Positions 35,901 through 50,900 are shown, numbered from the stretch's first letter. The stretch: 64,000 nucleotides of DNA from Gavia stellata (GCF_030936135.1 NC_082601.1:44072590-44136589), one strand, 5' to 3'. Made by a program: numbers and translations. The notes: generated by a model not told the origin, from the letters alone.

Positions 35901-38900
35901 CCTCCTGGCCCCTCATGGAAACACAATAAAGTAATCAAGGGAAAAAGATTTTAATGCTTACTGTTGGAAATCTAGAATAAGGATGTTAGTGACATAAAAA
36001 GATTTCAGGGTCTGTTTTGATACTTGGCACTAAGTATATACCCTTAAACATTTTCAGACTTGGCTTCTCAGCCAGTATGAAATCAGCAGAGATATGTAGA
36101 ATTAAAACAAACAAAAGCTATCATCCTTAGGACTTTAAGAATCCTAGTAGTATGAAGTTAAAAAACATTCTGAAAGTCTTACTTGTTACAAAATTCTGTT
36201 ACCTATCAAACCCTGAAATACATTCAGAAGTCAGCTTATTACGACTCTCTGTAGTTACACTGCTAGGTTTTTCTTATAGAAAAAAGATGCTCTAAGATTC
36301 TCGTTTCATACATCAGCCTTATTCACCTGGAAAGAGAGAAAGGACAGACTGACTACCTGTAGAACCCTGCTCATCCACTGAAAACTATCCTCCTCTGACG
36401 CATCAGGGCGCTGCTCTGCCACAAGCACTATTCGATCATCATGCAAAACGGTCACAGAAAACACTGCTATCCTAAAACGCAAAGGACAGAAGAATGATAG
36501 GATGCAACATATGATGAACATAGCATGGTTTATTATAATGTGGCAACAACTGCAACCTTTAATGGTACTGTTTCAACACACACAAGCATTATTCATGCCA
36601 GATCATCACAAAATCACAGACAAATTTAGAACAAATGTAGGTTCATTATTGTAATTTATTTCTGTTGGGGATCAAGTGGATTTGCAGTCACCAATGTAGC
36701 ACGCGTTTAACATGGGCAGGTTCCATACGTGCAGGGGCTGTGCAAGCCTTGCCTATGTAACTCCATCATGCACGCTAAACTTGTTGCACCTACATACGAT
36801 GTCCCTTCTGAAACACAACTACCCCAAATTACTGACAAGCATATCTATCAATGCTTGCACTGAAAAATACTTACTCCCATTTGTGAACTGAATTATTGTA
36901 GGCTTACGTCTTCTAGAATAAAATTTTAATAATGCCTCAACCAGGTATGTGCCATTTTTTTAATGATATGCGAATTGCACAAGTGATGCAAAAATGAGGA
37001 AAGCTTGACTTTCGTAGAATCATAGAATGGTTTGGGTTGGAAGAGACCTTTAAAAGGTCACCTAGTCCAACCCCCCTTGCAATGAGCAGGGACATCTTCA
37101 ACTAGATCAGGTTGCTCAGAGCCCCGTCCAACCTGACCTTGAACGTTTCCAGGGATGGGGCATCTATCACCTCTCTGGACAGCCTGTGCCAGTGTTTCAC
37201 CACCCTCATCGTAAAAAATGTCTTACTTATATCTAGTCTGAATCTACGCTCTTTTAGTTTAAAACCATTACCCCTTGTCCTATCGCTACGGGACCTGTTA
37301 AAAAGTCTCTCCCCATTTTTCTTATAAGCCCCCTTTAAGTACTGAAAGGCCACAAGAAGGTCTCCCCGGAGCCTTCTCTTCTCGAGGCTGAACAACCCCA
37401 ATTCTCTCAGCTTTTCCTCACAGGAGAGCTGTTCCAGCCCTCTGATCTTTTTCATGGCTCTCCTCTGGACCCGCTCCAACAGGTCCATGTCTTTCCTGTG
37501 CTGAGGACTCCAGAGCTGGACACAGTACTCCAGGTGGGGTCTCACCAGAGCCGAGCAGAGGGGGAGAATCACCTCCCTTGACCTGCTGACTACTCTTCTT
37601 TTGATGTGGCCCAGGATACGGCTGGCTTTCTGCGCTGCAAGCACACATTGCCGGCTCATGTACAGTTTTTTATCCACCAGTACCCCCAAGTCCTTCTCAG
37701 CAGGGCTGCTCTCAAACCCTTCATCCCCCAGCCTGTACTGATACTGGAGGTTGCACTGACCCAGGGGCAGGACCTTGCACTTGGCCTTGTTGAACCTCAT
37801 GAGGTTCACGCAGGCCCACTTCTCAAGCTTGTCCAGGTCCCTCTGAATGGCATCCCATCCCTCAGGTATGTCAACCGCACCACTCAGCTTGGTGTCATCT
37901 GCAAATTTGCTGAGGATGCACTTGATCCCACTGTCTGTGTCTTTGATGTAGATACTAAACAGCACTGGTCCCAGTACGGACCCCTGAGGGACACCACTCG
38001 TCACTGATTTCCATCCGGACATTGAGCCACTGACCACCGAAGAGCAATAAGGTTTGTGATACAACACATACTATCTTTGAAGGTCCTTCAGCAGCCTCAA
38101 CACTCCTAGTTTGTTCTTCAGAACATGCTGCAAAGTTCTTTCCTAGGCCACTCTGCATGAAAGGCTCAGGTGGACCAAGGGGAATTGTGTTTTACATTTG
38201 GCATAGAAGCTTCTTTTGACTATCTTAAGAGAAGCGTTGAAAGAAGTTTTAAACTGACACTTAAAGATCTATCTTTATACTATGTGAAAGTAATTTTAAA
38301 TCTATTATGCATGAAGCAGGGTGTTGATACTTGTCTTCCAAGCTAGCAGGGACAGCCAAGTACTTATGTGACATATCACAACCTAGTGCCACCTTTCCTA
38401 CAAAATACACATGTTAAAATTCACACGAAGAGCTCCTGTGTACACTATGTTACTTGTTGATTGTTTGCAGGTGAAAAAAGGAGCAACAAAGTCCAATCAG
38501 CAGTGGTGAAGTTTTTAAGATACTCACCTTCCCCGATAGACAAACTTCATGGGTTCGACTGCCAATGCAGTGGCTACCACATCATCCGCATTGTGCCTGC
38601 GGCCACTAACTGTCATTAGGCCATCCAATTTTCCTACCACAAACACCAAATAGTCCTGAAAAGAAGACAGGATTAGAAATAGAGGGGAAAAACCTCCAAA
38701 ATCCCAGCGATACATGCCTGACTAAAGCCAACAATAGTCTCAAGAACTGTACGAGGTCACTGCCCTGACACCGAATTCCGCTGAATTCGGGGGCAGCACT
38801 TAAGAGTTGGGAGTCAGGACAAAGCTGAGCCCCAGACGGCTCATTCACACTTACAGGACCCACAAAGCCAAGCAATCCTGTTCTTGTAAAGGGCTGGTCT

Positions 38901-41900
38901 GAAACAGGAACGCCGGCTGCTGTCACTGGAATGGCCTGAAAGAACACATAAGTATTCAGACACTCACAGTACTGATAAGAAAAGTGAAGTTAAAATGCTT
39001 TCTGCCTCTGCTTCACAGCAGCTCTACGCTCAGTTGAAAAATTACCGGAGGACAACAGTTGCTATGATGTCAAGTAAGAACAACAGCTTTTTGAATAATG
39101 AAGAACACACCAATTCTTAACTCTGTGGTAGCCTTCTTTCTTATCTTTTTCTCGGCTACTTAGCCTTCATAACAAGAGTTCACACCGCTTTTTAAATAAG
39201 GTTTTATAGCATGCATTCATCTAGCACCTAGTCAGAAAGCCTTTCTGTTGATACGGTTAACATCCCCGATGAGATATGTACCCAGGCATATCACTTCAAT
39301 TGTGACAACCGCTATGCTGTCAAAACTTTGAGAAAGTTAAGTTTGCTGCAATTATGGGACTGCCTACAACGGAGAACCAGTGCAAAAGCATTAAGCTCAT
39401 CAGCAAGTTCCTCTCATCTGCTCAGGTGGTTTTCTTGCCTTCCCCCCACCCCACAACTCTTCTATTACCATCAGGTTTCTCGCTGGCTCTCTAACTAGCT
39501 AAGGACCGCGCTGAAAGCTAAACTGTTTAAAGCATTGAGGCTTGGCAAGCTGACAGAAAGAGCTTTTTTTTGAAAGACAAGACTATGGTCAGGGTTTCTT
39601 TCATCTTTCTGGTAGAACTCCATACTTCAGCCGAGTCTTCATACTGCTGCCCAGTGTATCGCTACTGTGTGTGCGACTCCCGAAGGACTTTCACTCCGTT
39701 CTTGCCACAAAAGGCAAAACATGAAACTGGGTTACCACCGTGAAGAAAAATCTGGGCAGAAGGATCGCTTTTGCTTTACTTTGACAAACTACAAGGCTTA
39801 TGACTTACGCTATCCCTCTTACTATCTCTTCTTCCATGTACCTAGGAACATAGTTTCATATATCCACAGCAAACTGTTTAGTGTTCTAAGCATTACAGCA
39901 AGTCAACGCTAAAGTTCATTTTGAAAAGCACATACTGTTTGCAATACACAAAGGAAGGTTTTCTAAATAATTTATTACGATGAAGCAGCTCACAAACATC
40001 AGACTAACTTCTAACTCTATGTCCCAGGCTGTGCACCAAGAAACTTGAAATGTCTTCAGGTAACTTTACAGAAGACTGCTGCGTTAATACAGAACTAAGA
40101 TGAATTTAAATGCTAACATAGGCACAACACTGGATTGCAGAATATAGAGGCAGCTGACGGACTGCTGATGGTACTTTGTATTTTTGGTTATAAGAGGCAG
40201 TATTTCAAGTTCTGCTAGAGAATGAAGCAAAGTGTGTTTCGCCAGGGCTTTTTCTAATAAAATAAAAAAGGAAGTTTAAGGAACAAGTAAGTTTATTTAC
40301 AAGAAGAAATGCTAGAAATGTAACAATGAAACTTTACATTAGAAAGAGAAATACAAACCTCAAACACATTCTTGGTGATTCCGAGGAGGCCAAAATACGC
40401 CATCCCAGTTGCACCTGAATTCACACATATTTCTCCAACCTCATCAGCTTTACACAGATAAGGAGTCCCATCCACCTTCACAACACACACATTTGCTAAA
40501 GGGAGAGGAAGAACACAGAATCACAGCATTGGTATGCTTCAGCAGCTGACACGGAAGTTACTTTGCCACTGACAGGCAGATAAAGATTTTAATATCAATT
40601 ATCTATCAGCTACAGCAAAAACACAGCATGCAAGAGAGCTCTAGCTATCTCTTTGACAGCTTGTGTAATTTGTTCTCCAAAACTAAAGATGCAAGTTTGC
40701 AATTTTTTTTTTCTTACAGTGCTTCACAGCCTACATACCAGCTGCAACTGAATCCAAAACCATAGCGATTGCTTTTCAACATGAAGGCAGATGGTTTGAT
40801 CAAGTAGAAGCATATATGAGAATAAAGATGAAAAATAAGAAGATACCAATTACAGAAATAGCATTCCTTTCATTTATTGCACACTTTGGTGTGCATAGTA
40901 TCATCCCTTAAGTTATGCAAGAAACACATTAGAAATGGAGAGAGAACTAGGCTATTTTATTCTCTCTGGCAGGTCAACGATTTTTCTGTGTTATATCCCA
41001 TCTTCTTTTAAAGCAGGCCAGTCTGCCAACTACTACTTGGAGACCACAGACAGCTCATCTCACAAAGTTGTCCCTTACTGAACTTACTCCTCTGACTACA
41101 TATTATCTCTTCCCTACCCTCAGTTTGATGACCTTCAACTCATTAAAAGGATTGCATTTCATAAAGGTCCTACCATGATCCTTACCATTTTTCTTCCAAA
41201 ATCTCAGAAGTCTTCCTACACTGAAATTTTTTTATTTTTAATCAAGGATATACACACTTGTAAGCCAAATATTACACTGAGCTTTGCTCCGGCCACTGTT
41301 TTTTCAGAGGTTTCTCCGGCTAAGTAGAGCCTGTGCTTAAGCAGTCTGGATTTGTCCTTTCCTAGTCCGAAAGGGAAAGGAAAAGGGATATGGAAGGAGA
41401 AGGCATGACGGAGCAAGGAAGTTCAGCTTAACACTTAAAACTCAAGATGAACAAAGAAATTGAAATGGGTACCTGGGTCAATAGAAAATAAACAGAGCCT
41501 TCGAAAAATAACACAGACTATACCATAAATTAATGTTCTGCCTTTCCCATTGCATCTACTTCCAACTCACATTATCAGACAGTAGTCATGCATACTATAT
41601 CATGCATACTATATCAAAGAAAAGAAAACAACCGTGAGACCCCAGAGGTATCAGAAATTTATTTAGTTGGTTTATTTCTATCAAGATCTTTTGAAAGATT
41701 TGGCCGTGGAACATATCTCAGATGGGAAGCCCAGATAAGGCTTACAACAGCCATTATGAAGGACTGTGTTACTGTTTTCTGTTTTCATAGATTCATAGAA
41801 TGGTTTGGGTTGGAAGGGACCTTAAAGATCATCTAGTTCCAACCCCCTGCCATGGGCAGGGACACCTTCCACTAGACCAGGTTTCTCAAGCCCCGTCCAA

Positions 41901-44900
41901 CCTGGCCTTGAACACTTCCAGGGTCGGGGCATCCACAACTTCTCTGGGCAACCTGTTCCAGTGCCTCACCACCCTCATGGGGAAGAATTTCTTCCTGATA
42001 TCCAATCTACATCTACCGTCTTTCAGCTTAAAGCCATTACCCCTTGTCCTATCCCTACATGCCCTTGTAAAAAGTCCCTCTCCAGCTTTCCTGTAGGTCC
42101 TGTAGATGTTAAACAGTGCCAGTCCCAATACCGAACCGTGAGGAACGTCACCCGTCACTGGTCGCCACTTGGACATCGAGCCGCTGACCACAACTCTTTG
42201 CGTATGACCATCCAGACAATTCCTTATCCACTGAGTGGTCCAACCGTTAAATCCATGTCTCTCCAATTTAGAGACAAGGATGTCATGCAGGACAGTGTCA
42301 AATGCTCTGCACCAGTCCAGTGCAAATTTAGCCCATCTTAAGTGTTATACAGATAGCCCTTACTTTTACCACTATTCAACTAGCAGGAAACGAAATCATT
42401 AATGGAAAGTGGCACATTTCCTTTACTACTAACACATGATAAAGCCAGCTCTGCTGCAAGCATGAACCAAGAAGTCTGCTGGTAGAACAGGTTCATAGGT
42501 ACATTTTCAAGTCTCAGAAAAGTCTTCAGTTCTTAATAACTTAGGTCTGAACAGGAGAGACAATAATTCACCCTAACAATAGATCAACCTCTAAATTATC
42601 TTGGTTTCATAAAAATTACCTATCAGAACAACTAGCATTTATTAATAAAATGTTTGGAACCATGCAATGAAAACCTTTGGTGACCAAGTAAGGAGACACC
42701 ACTCAAGTTCTGGTACAGGTCCAAGTCCAAATTAGAACAACAGTTTCAGTTGCTGAAAATTATATGTATAAACTAGAAGGTTGGAATTAAATTATACAGT
42801 ATGAACTATAAGTCATGCAAAAAACGCATTTTGCAATTTAGGGGGAGAAACTGGAAAAAAGGGCCATTTAAAACTTAATGGTAAATTGAAACAGAATAAA
42901 TAGTTTATTACCACAGGAAATAACTTGAGTTAATCTCAGAACTCTGTATGTAATGCTTAAGAAATGATGCAGAGAGAAGTGTTAATAACTGGAGAAAGCA
43001 CAACAATTTGTAGGCACACACAAATGCTACAGCCCTCAACTCATTCACAAACATGAAAAAACCAACAGATCAGCCTACAGTCCCCAAATGATGCTCCATC
43101 CATGAAGCCCAAGGACAATCCTATCACCCTGATCAAGTTAAAAATAAAACCCAAAAACTTACCAGCAACCAATGTATGATACAGATAGTCTACACGTACA
43201 TTCTAACAGCAGGCATAGTTCTGCCCTGCCATGTGATACTGCAAGGTTTTCCTTTTGCAGTATCTGTGGAGCCTGTACTCTTGCTTCTCCTTCTTTTCCT
43301 GCTTCATGTGTGACATACAAGAGAGTGCATCTACCACCATTTCAGTCTCTCTCAACAGCATTGCATCTGAAAAAGAATTAGAGAGAAGGGAAAAGCAGAT
43401 GGGACGGGAATGTACATGTGGACTATTCATCACGAAGAATTCTGATTACTGGTAAGAAAGCTTTCTTTCTTCAAATGAGTCCACATGTACATTCTTATAG
43501 ATGGTGACTCTCAGCAGTTAGCCCTGCCACGAGATTTCTGGCAGAGGATGAGAATCCTACCGTGCAAACAAATGACCGCACTGATGCCCTACCAAAGACT
43601 GGATTCAACTTTGGATGTTTCAAGACCAGCACAGCATGAATGCAAGAAGAATGTCAGAGGCCTGCACAGCAGAAGTGTGTTGATGAGTGTTAGAAAGCAC
43701 TCTCTTGTTCCACTTTCACGGTTTCGTAGTGGATCTGTGTACAACTGATACCCATTTCGATTGTTACTGTGTGCCAACAGTGGAACTCCAGGATCTTCTT
43801 GGAGCAAGCAAGTCTTCCTAAAAGGCCTGGGTCCGTGAGAATAAAAACAAGAGGGCCCTCCTTGCACTACAGTTTTTAGTTTTAACTTCTGTTCTAGAAA
43901 CATGAAGCCTTAGGAAAAATACTAAAAGGCTAGGATAAAACGCCCCTACCACCACTGTGGAAGGTACTTGCAGGGTTTCCAGAGAAACCTAATCTTTGAA
44001 GAAAACAGCATATGGGGATGTCCAGTGCAAGGACCTGAATCTTCCCCTGCTCTTCTGGGAAGGGCAATAGGCATAAAGCAAGCCAACCTCCTAGATAAGG
44101 ATGAACAAGAATCTAGAGTCTAAAGGTGGTCACACAAGCATCCAAAGCACAACATTTAAACTGGAAGAAAAATGTCTCATCACAAGTGTACACATTGCCA
44201 CAGATCTCCGAGAGAAGTAGTTCTGCAGTGGCAGGCTGTTGTGCCACCATGTGATAGACTGAAGCCAAGTGGAACACACAGAACTGATTACTACGATAAA
44301 TTCTAAGGACTGAGTGGGAATGAGATACTGCTATTTCACATTCACAATCCAAGGAAGAAGACTGAAAGCTTCACAGGGTTGTTCTCTAACAACTCCTTTC
44401 ACACATCAGGCACTGAGATAAAGGAACCAGATTCCTATTCAGTGAAGATGCATCGTGATGCCTGGGCAAATGTTTGCCGAGACATGGACAGAGGAAACAA
44501 TAACATCCAAGACATCCATAGACTGGAGACAAAGTAAGCATCCTGCCCTTTGAGAAATCTGAACCATTCTCCTTGAAATTCTGGGAAAGGTACTGAATAC
44601 AGTCACAGTCCAGAACTTGAAACAGTATATGCGTAAGTTCATCTTGCAGAAGCTTAAGATCCGGCACCAACCCAAAGCTTTCTGCTTGAGTGCAAGAAAG
44701 TAGCTGCTGCAGCACTCTTTCTACGAACCAGGCTTTGTGTGATTAGGAGCTATAGGGATATAGATCTTCTGGACTAGAGAGGGTTACTCTTCTGTCAAAG
44801 AAAGAATGTGAAAAGGATCCCTGTAAAAGATTGGAAGTATTTAGTCAGGAAGTAGCAGGGAGGCAAACTTAATTGAATACCCCAAGCATCCACATCCAGG

Positions 44901-47900
44901 TCCAAGCATAAGGTATAATAAGCTTCCAGGATGACAGATGACACAGCAATTGCATCCCAGTTGATGTGAAAGTTGGAGGCACAAAACAGGCAGAAGAAGA
45001 GGGGTTTGGTACTCTCCCTACCATCTTTACCAGCCCAATTTGAAAAAATGAACTGAAGATTGTTATGAGCCAAATATTGCTTCTTAGCAATGTCAGTCCC
45101 GGACACAAACCATGCAAAATAGCCCATGGTGGTCAACAGGCGAGGTAAAACATCATGCCTCCAGGAGCTGCAGAGAAGATTCCAGTGTCTCAGAACAAAT
45201 AGCAAGATCTGAAGAAAAGGAGGGTGGAAGTGGACCCTTTATCCATGACCTTTTAGCCAGCTGGTTCCTGAATAAAGTGTGCCAGGGATCTTCAAGATCA
45301 AAACCATTTGGCTTGACTGAACAAGCCTCAGCATGACTGCTAGTTCTTGGCTAGGAGACTACTTTCACAGCATGTTTGACCAAATGAAATTCAGGAATGT
45401 GAGCTCCTATGTCATAAGATATTTGAAAGACTAGGGCACATAGTCACTTCCAAGACCTTAAATGTATTCAGTGGGGATCAGAAGATGGAACAAAGCCTTT
45501 GGGGATGGCATCTGACTCAAATTAGGCCTTTGGTGAAAGCATAGCAATCTAAGGAAAGGAAAAAAATACAAACCCAAAACCAGATAAAGAGCAAGACTCA
45601 TCAGTCAGCAGAGTAATTCAAGAGGGCAACCGACAGGAAAGGAAATGGTGGTATGTTCTCTCCTGTATGCCAAACACCAAATGAGATTGGACAGAGCACA
45701 TCCTCTATGAATACTACATAGGAAAAAGCATCAATCTTACAAGGTAAGGCACAAGTATATCCACTGTTAGAATGTACATGCAGACTCATTTGAAAATGTC
45801 ATTAACTTCCTTAAGTCATTAATTTCTTTTCATTTGGCACACATCTATAAATAACTGCTAGCCTTTTTACTTTCTTCCTACTCTGGAAGCTTTTAACAAT
45901 TTATTTCTTTTTAAGAGACAGTCACAGTGAACAAAGTCGTCGGATTATCCTCTAGAAAGAACTCTTCTCACATATGTTCTGACTTAAGAAACGTACAGAG
46001 AAATTTCTGCTAAAATATACCTTCGGACCTGGAATTTTTATTATTTGGTCAAACTGAAGCTAATCTGCCCCAGATACTGATAGCCCAATGCTGATCAGAG
46101 TTGTAAAAGAGTTAACTCATTAAGTTGCCCAACTTCCATTTAACCTACAAATAGTTTTGCCACTTACTACTATATTTGAAAATAGCAATAGCCATCAATT
46201 ACAAGTCATATCACTTCGAGGCACTAAATGGATACACACTTAATTGTTCTCCCCTCACACAATCAGACAAGTCACTCGACGTTTCTCACTGATGTAGAAC
46301 GTCATGGTAGTGTTGTCAATTATCTGTCAACGGCATCCTAAACCATTAGATTTGCCAGACAGTGTTCCAAGGCATTTGACAAAGGAGAAGGCATTTTGTC
46401 AAAGATCCCTCTCACTACCCAATGAAGCATTTCACAAGGACAGGGACATGTTCTTCATTAACGACTTACATAGAAGAGGAAGGTGAAATTACTTACCCAC
46501 AAATATACAGGTAATTCTTCCAACATCATAAGGCAGACTTGAACCTGCCACTGAGCAAATGCACTACGGAAGATTAACCAAGTGGATTTGCAGCTGTAAT
46601 GGTTGAATACGAAGAGTAGCTTAAGGTGCAATACAACTGCAGGTTGCTTTGTGCCTTAGTGTAGTCAAGCACACTCCGCCCAGAGAGCAAGCCTACAGCA
46701 AAGCCAGGAGGATCTCCATGTGATAAACTGATACAAAGAAAGATTTTCATCGACCCTCCATCAAATACCACCTTTTTGAACTCTCAAAAACTGGACCAAC
46801 ATCCAGTTCAACCTCAGCTGGTTCACCAAAGCATCCCTAACTACCTGAAGGGCATGCAAACTTCTCCCCTCCATGTTCCTGTGACTAAGTAAGTAGAAGA
46901 TTGGGAGCACAGCTAAATTTCAGTGGGGTTTCAAGGGGACATCAGTAGTCTTAACAGCCAAACCAGATAGCAGTAGTAGTCTATGCCATCTGTATTCTAG
47001 CTGAAGTGGAAAAATAACCATTCCGTTGAGACGCAGAAGCCAGTCGCAGCTGACCGTCTTCTGGGTCTTTGCAGACAAGTTTAGCAACCTGAATTTGAAC
47101 ATTCAGATGAAGCAGTTCAGAAGCCATTAAGTCAGATTAGGTCACCATACTCTTTTCTCTTTTTCCTGCACTCGTGTTTTCACATTGAGGCCATACAGCA
47201 ATGTGCAGTCATTGTCCTTGATGGCTGTATTCACACTGGCCTGCCTTTACAACCTTACTTCCTAGAGTGTTAAGTTGAAGCAGAAGTCATTTTACTGTAA
47301 ATTACCTTGCCCACCTATCTTAACTCAGATCCGTGATGCTATAGTATGCTCATAAGGATCATAAGCAAAAAAGAGAGATGGTGATATAACAGTACTGCCA
47401 GAGCAAAGAGCACATAAGGATTTTTCACAGAATCACCCAGATACCACCTGCCTGAGGGTGCCTGGCACACCGAACTCTAACAGGATCTGCAGAATGCATA
47501 CAGTTCTGTGAACATATCTAGGAATGTATTAAAACCCTCCTGCTGGCCACAAAGCCTTTGCTCCCAGAAGAACATTTTGAATATCTTGCCTTCCCTACCT
47601 ACCTAGAAGATCAGAAAAGAGATGATCAATTTTCTGCAGCTAAAATAAGCAGGTCGGACATGAATCCCCACAGGAAGGGCTCCTTTCCCTTTATTTTGGT
47701 ATGACGTGCAGAGCTTCTGCTCAGTCTTTTCTTGGTAGCAGGAGGAAGCTCTGAATGTGAATTTAAGCTCAGTAAGAATAATTGAACCACCAACTTTATT
47801 GGTTGCAACGTGCCTCCAGGACTAATGAGGAAAATGAAACAAGATCAGCGCTACTTGCTACACAACTGCTGAAATTTTCATCAGGAGACTGGACACATGT

Positions 47901-50900
47901 CTGCCTCCTCTTAAGTCATGAGGGCCTTGATGTACTGAGAAGACGTGGTTGCTGAAATAGCACAAGCTCTTCCCTTTATCGTTACCTTGAGTAAAAGCTC
48001 TACAGAGAGGATGGCTTTGGAACCACAGCTCAGCAAGGCATGAGGTTCGTAATGGGACCAAGAACAGCAAAGCCACAGGTGCCAAGGGCATCAGGTTCTT
48101 TGGTCACTACATAGTAAACCTGAAGGGATAAGGAGAACTAAAAAAAAATAATCTGTATCTCATCTTCTCCAAGCACACCCAGACCAGGTCAAGACAGGGC
48201 CTGAAGCTAGTGGTACCCTCAGACAGATACATCGGAACATTATACTCCAACCTAGATGTTGCAATCTTCATTTCTGGAGTAGAGGGTACCAAGGTTGCCC
48301 CAACCCCAAAAGTGTTCAAGGCCAGGTTGGACGGGGCTGTGAGGAACCTGGTCTAGTGGAAGGTGTCCCTGCCCATGGCAGGGGGGTTGGAACTAGATGA
48401 TCTTTAAGGTCCCTTCCAACCCAAACCATTCTTGATTCTCTGATTCTAAGTGGTCTTTCAGGACACAGATCCCAGTTGTTGCCCACAGACTTAGGTCTGG
48501 TTTGGCACCCTAATTTTATTAACCTTCTTCAGAGTGCTCTCGTCTACAAATAATGCATGGCTCAGCAGCCTAGCCTCAAAAGAGAACAACAGGGAAGAGA
48601 CAAAGTCTCCTTGCTACAATCCACTTAATGGGCTGGGGAACAATACCCGTATCTACCGACTTTAGGAAGCACAGTGTTGCAAACCGGTGTCATTAAGAAA
48701 CTGAGGTTAATCCAGGACTGACCAGTTTGCTGCGATATCCAGTCTGGGACTCTCAGAATGGTTGAGGCTGGAAGGGACCTCTGGAGGTCATCTGGTCCAA
48801 CCCCTGAGCTCAAGCAGGGTCACGTAGAGCCAGCTGCCCACGACCATGCCCAGATGGCTTTTCAGTATTTCCAAGGATGGAGGCTCCACAACCTCCCTGG
48901 GCAACCCATTCCAGTGCTCAGACACCCTCCCAGTGGAAAAAGATTTTCCTTCTGTTCAGAGGGAAGCTCATGCGTTTCAATTTGTGTCCATTGGCTCTTG
49001 TTCTGTCATGGGACACCACTGAAAAGAGCCTGACTCAGCCTCCTCTATAACCTCCCTTCTGGTATTTGTACATGTTGATGACATCCCCCCAAGACTTCTT
49101 TATTCCAGGCTGAACAGTCTCAGCTCTCTCAGCTTCTCCTCATATGATGAGATGCTCCAGTCCCTTAGTCATCTTAGTGACCCTTCGCTGGACTCGCTTC
49201 AGTAGCTCCATCTCTCTCTTGTACTGGGAAGCCCAGACATGGACACAGTACTCCAGCTGTGGCCTCACCAGTGCTGAGCAGAGGGGAAGGCTCACCTCCC
49301 TTGAGCTGCTGACAACACTCCTCCTAATGCAGCCCAGTACACCGTCAGCCGCCTTTGCTTCCAGGGCACATTGCTGGCTCAAGTTCAACTTGAGGGCCAC
49401 CAGGAACCCCAGGGCCCTTTTGGCAAGGCTGCTCTCCAGACGGTTGGCTCCCAGCACGTCCTGGTACATGGGGTTATTCCTCCCTGGGGGGAAGGACTTT
49501 GCATTTCTCCTTGTTGAACTGCACAAGCTTCCTGCCAGACCATTCCCTCAGCCTGGCGAGGTCCGTCCGGACGGCAGCACAACCTGCTGGTGTATCAGCC
49601 ATTTCTCCCAGCTTTGTGTCATCTGCAAACTTGCCGAGGATACTCTCTGCCCCATCATCCAGATCATTAATGAAGATGCTGAACAGAACTGGAGCCAGAA
49701 TTGAGCCCTGGGCTACACAGCTAGTTACTGGCCTCCAACTAGACTTTGTGCCACCGATCACCACCCTCTGGGCCTGGGCGTTCAGCCCGTTTTCAGTCCC
49801 CCTCCCTGTCTGCTCATCCAGCCCATACTTCATCAGCTTCTCTGTGAGGATCTAATAGGAGACAGTGCCCAAAACCCGATCAAAGTCAAGGTAGACAATA
49901 TCCACTGCTCCCCCCTCATCTACCAAGCCAGTCACTTCATTGCAGAAGGCGATCAGGTTGGTCAAGCATGACTTCTCCTTGATGAATCCATGCTGACTAC
50001 TGCTGATGACTTTCTTGTTCTCCACGTGCCTGAGAAAATGGCTTCCCCAATTAGCTGTTCCATCACCTTCGCAGGGTTTGAGGTGAGGCTGACCAGCCGG
50101 TAGTTCCCTGGGTTCTCCTTCTTGCCCTTCTTGAAGACACGAGTGACATTTGCTTTCCTAGAGTCTTCAGGCACTTCTCCCAGTCGCCATGGTCATTGAA
50201 AGATTGTTGAGAGTGGCCTCACAATGACATCAAACAGCTCCCTCAGCACTCATGGGTGAATCCCATCAGGGCCCATGGACTTGTGCATATGCAGTTTGCT
50301 TAAGTATTCCTTAACTTTGTGTCTTCTACCAAGGATATGTCTTCCTTGGTCCAGACTTTCCCCCAGGTCTCCAGGGTGTGAGATTTCTGAAAGCCAGCCT
50401 GAATGGTAAAGGCTGAGGTGAAGAAGGATTCAGTATCTCAGCCTTTTCCATGTCCTGCGTCACTGGGTCCTCAGCCTCATTCAGCAGCAGGCCCACATAT
50501 TCCCTGGTCTTCCTTTTGTCACCTGTGTATTTACAGAAGCCTTTTTGTTGCCTTTAACATCCCTCCTGATTCAATTCCAGCTGGGCTTTGGCTTTCCTTA
50601 CCCCATCTCTGCAGGCTCAGACAGTGTCTCTGTAGTCCTCTCAGGTTACTTATCCCTGCTTCCACCTTCTGTATACTTCCTTATTACATATGATTTCTGC
50701 CACAAGCTCCTTGTTCATCCATGCATGACTCCTGGTATTTTTTCCCAACTTCCAACTCTTTGGGATAGACTGCTTTTGATCTTGGAGGAGGTGATACTTG
50801 AATATTAACCAGCTTTCTGTGGCTCCTCTCCCCTCCAAGGCCTTATCCCACAGGACTTTACCAAGCAGATCCCTGAAAGGGCTGAAGTCTGCTCTCCTGA

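Larger units (their letters stand above)
36472..38527 (-). other. DIP2A: DIP2A intron between exons 13 and 14
   Basis: 2.06 kb, half of it the CR1 element at 37013-38040. The flanks are unique sequence. Confidence 0.6.
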
